Shown here: one piece after another, positions 5,051-5,246 of the stretch | Numbering within the stretch: the stretch's first letter is position 1 | Layout: each line of letters begins with the position of its first letter | From: Candidatus Hydrogenedentota bacterium | GTDB taxonomy: Bacteria; Hydrogenedentota; Hydrogenedentia; Hydrogenedentales; SLHB01 | DNA: 5,246 nucleotides | Assembly: GCA_003552765.1 (NCBI GenBank) | Contig: PUOI01000285.1 | Span: 1-5,246 of the forward strand | Direction of reading: 5' to 3' | Notes under the pieces: model-generated | Told to the model about the DNA's origin: nothing | Databases searched by the model: none | The model's input: only the letters and a program-made list of their open reading frames with translations | Program-made: the position numbers and the translations under genes

Positions 5051-5246
5051 GTGCCGGACGAATTGCCGTTAGCGGGACAGACTGCTTTGATTACCGGAGG
5101 CGCCAAGCGGCTAGGGCGCGCGGTGGCGGAAGCGCTCGCCGAGGCGGGCGCCAACGTGTGCATCCATTACCGAAACTCGGGTGAAGAGGCCGCCGAACTG
5201 GCGGACCGCTTGCGCGGCCGAGGGCGCCAAGCTTGGACTGCGCAAT
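5051..5246 (+). CDS. Short-chain dehydrogenase/reductase, 5' part of gene (pteridine reductase-like)
   Basis: The first 65 codons of an SDR-family NAD(P)H-dependent oxidoreductase; the rest lies past the right edge. The Rossmann fold start is clear: a short beta strand, then the cofactor loop TGGAKRLG (15-22), a helix AVAEALAEAGA (24-34), the second strand and HYRNS (39-43). The loop has Arg in place of the middle Gly of the usual TGxxxGxG. That loop and the basic/polar HYRNS turn are typical of the NADPH-dependent pteridine reductase (PTR1/FolM-like) branch. They would bind the 2'-phosphate of NADPH, so NADPH preference is likely by analogy. The catalytic Ser-Tyr-Lys residues are not in the window, so substrate and exact subfamily remain open; a FabG-like reductase is the main alternative. 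It starts with GTG and seems to have its own promoter. Family sure, function tentative. Confidence 0.88.
   Translation, partial: MPDELPLAGQTALITGGAKRLGRAVAEALAEAGANVCIHYRNSGEEAAELADRLRGRGRQAWTAQ

Overview
This looks like ordinary chromosomal DNA from a diderm (Gram-negative-type) bacterium of fairly high GC. The basis is two exported proteins with signal peptides, one of them a DegP/HtrA-type periplasmic protease, next to a core cell-wall gene (glmS) and a short-chain dehydrogenase. I cannot assign a phylum. The very acidic multi-PDZ HtrA would fit a deep-branching group such as Planctomycetota or Hydrogenedentota, but that is only a guess.

Layout. Bases 1-1225 (minus strand) hold the first 408 codons of glmS, which runs off the left edge. 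Bases 1226-1787 are a 562-base divergent intergenic region with a candidate promoter on each strand and many inverted repeats. Bases 1788-3884 (plus) encode a 698-residue HtrA-type serine protease with an intact His/Asp/Ser triad and four PDZ-like domains. Thirty-one bases later, 3916-4728 (plus) encode a 270-residue exported protein. It has the HtrA protease fold but has lost the catalytic His and Ser, so it is a pseudoprotease without PDZ domains. Bases 4729-5050 are a second intergenic region, ending in a perfect TATAAT box. At 5051 a short-chain dehydrogenase/reductase gene starts and runs off the right edge.

How the genes may work together. The protease and the dead paralogue look like a two-gene operon: same strand, short gap, good ribosome binding site on the second gene, and similar acidity and targeting. 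I infer that the inactive protein partners, caps or regulates the active protease in the periplasm, or serves as a substrate-binding scaffold. GlmS and the dehydrogenase are cytoplasmic and have no visible functional link to the pair.

Most unusual points: (1) the four PDZ domains read as a duplicated two-PDZ module (A-B-A-B); (2) an inactive HtrA paralogue is encoded directly behind an active one; (3) both genes flanking the divergent intergenic region seem to have long leaders rich in inverted repeats.
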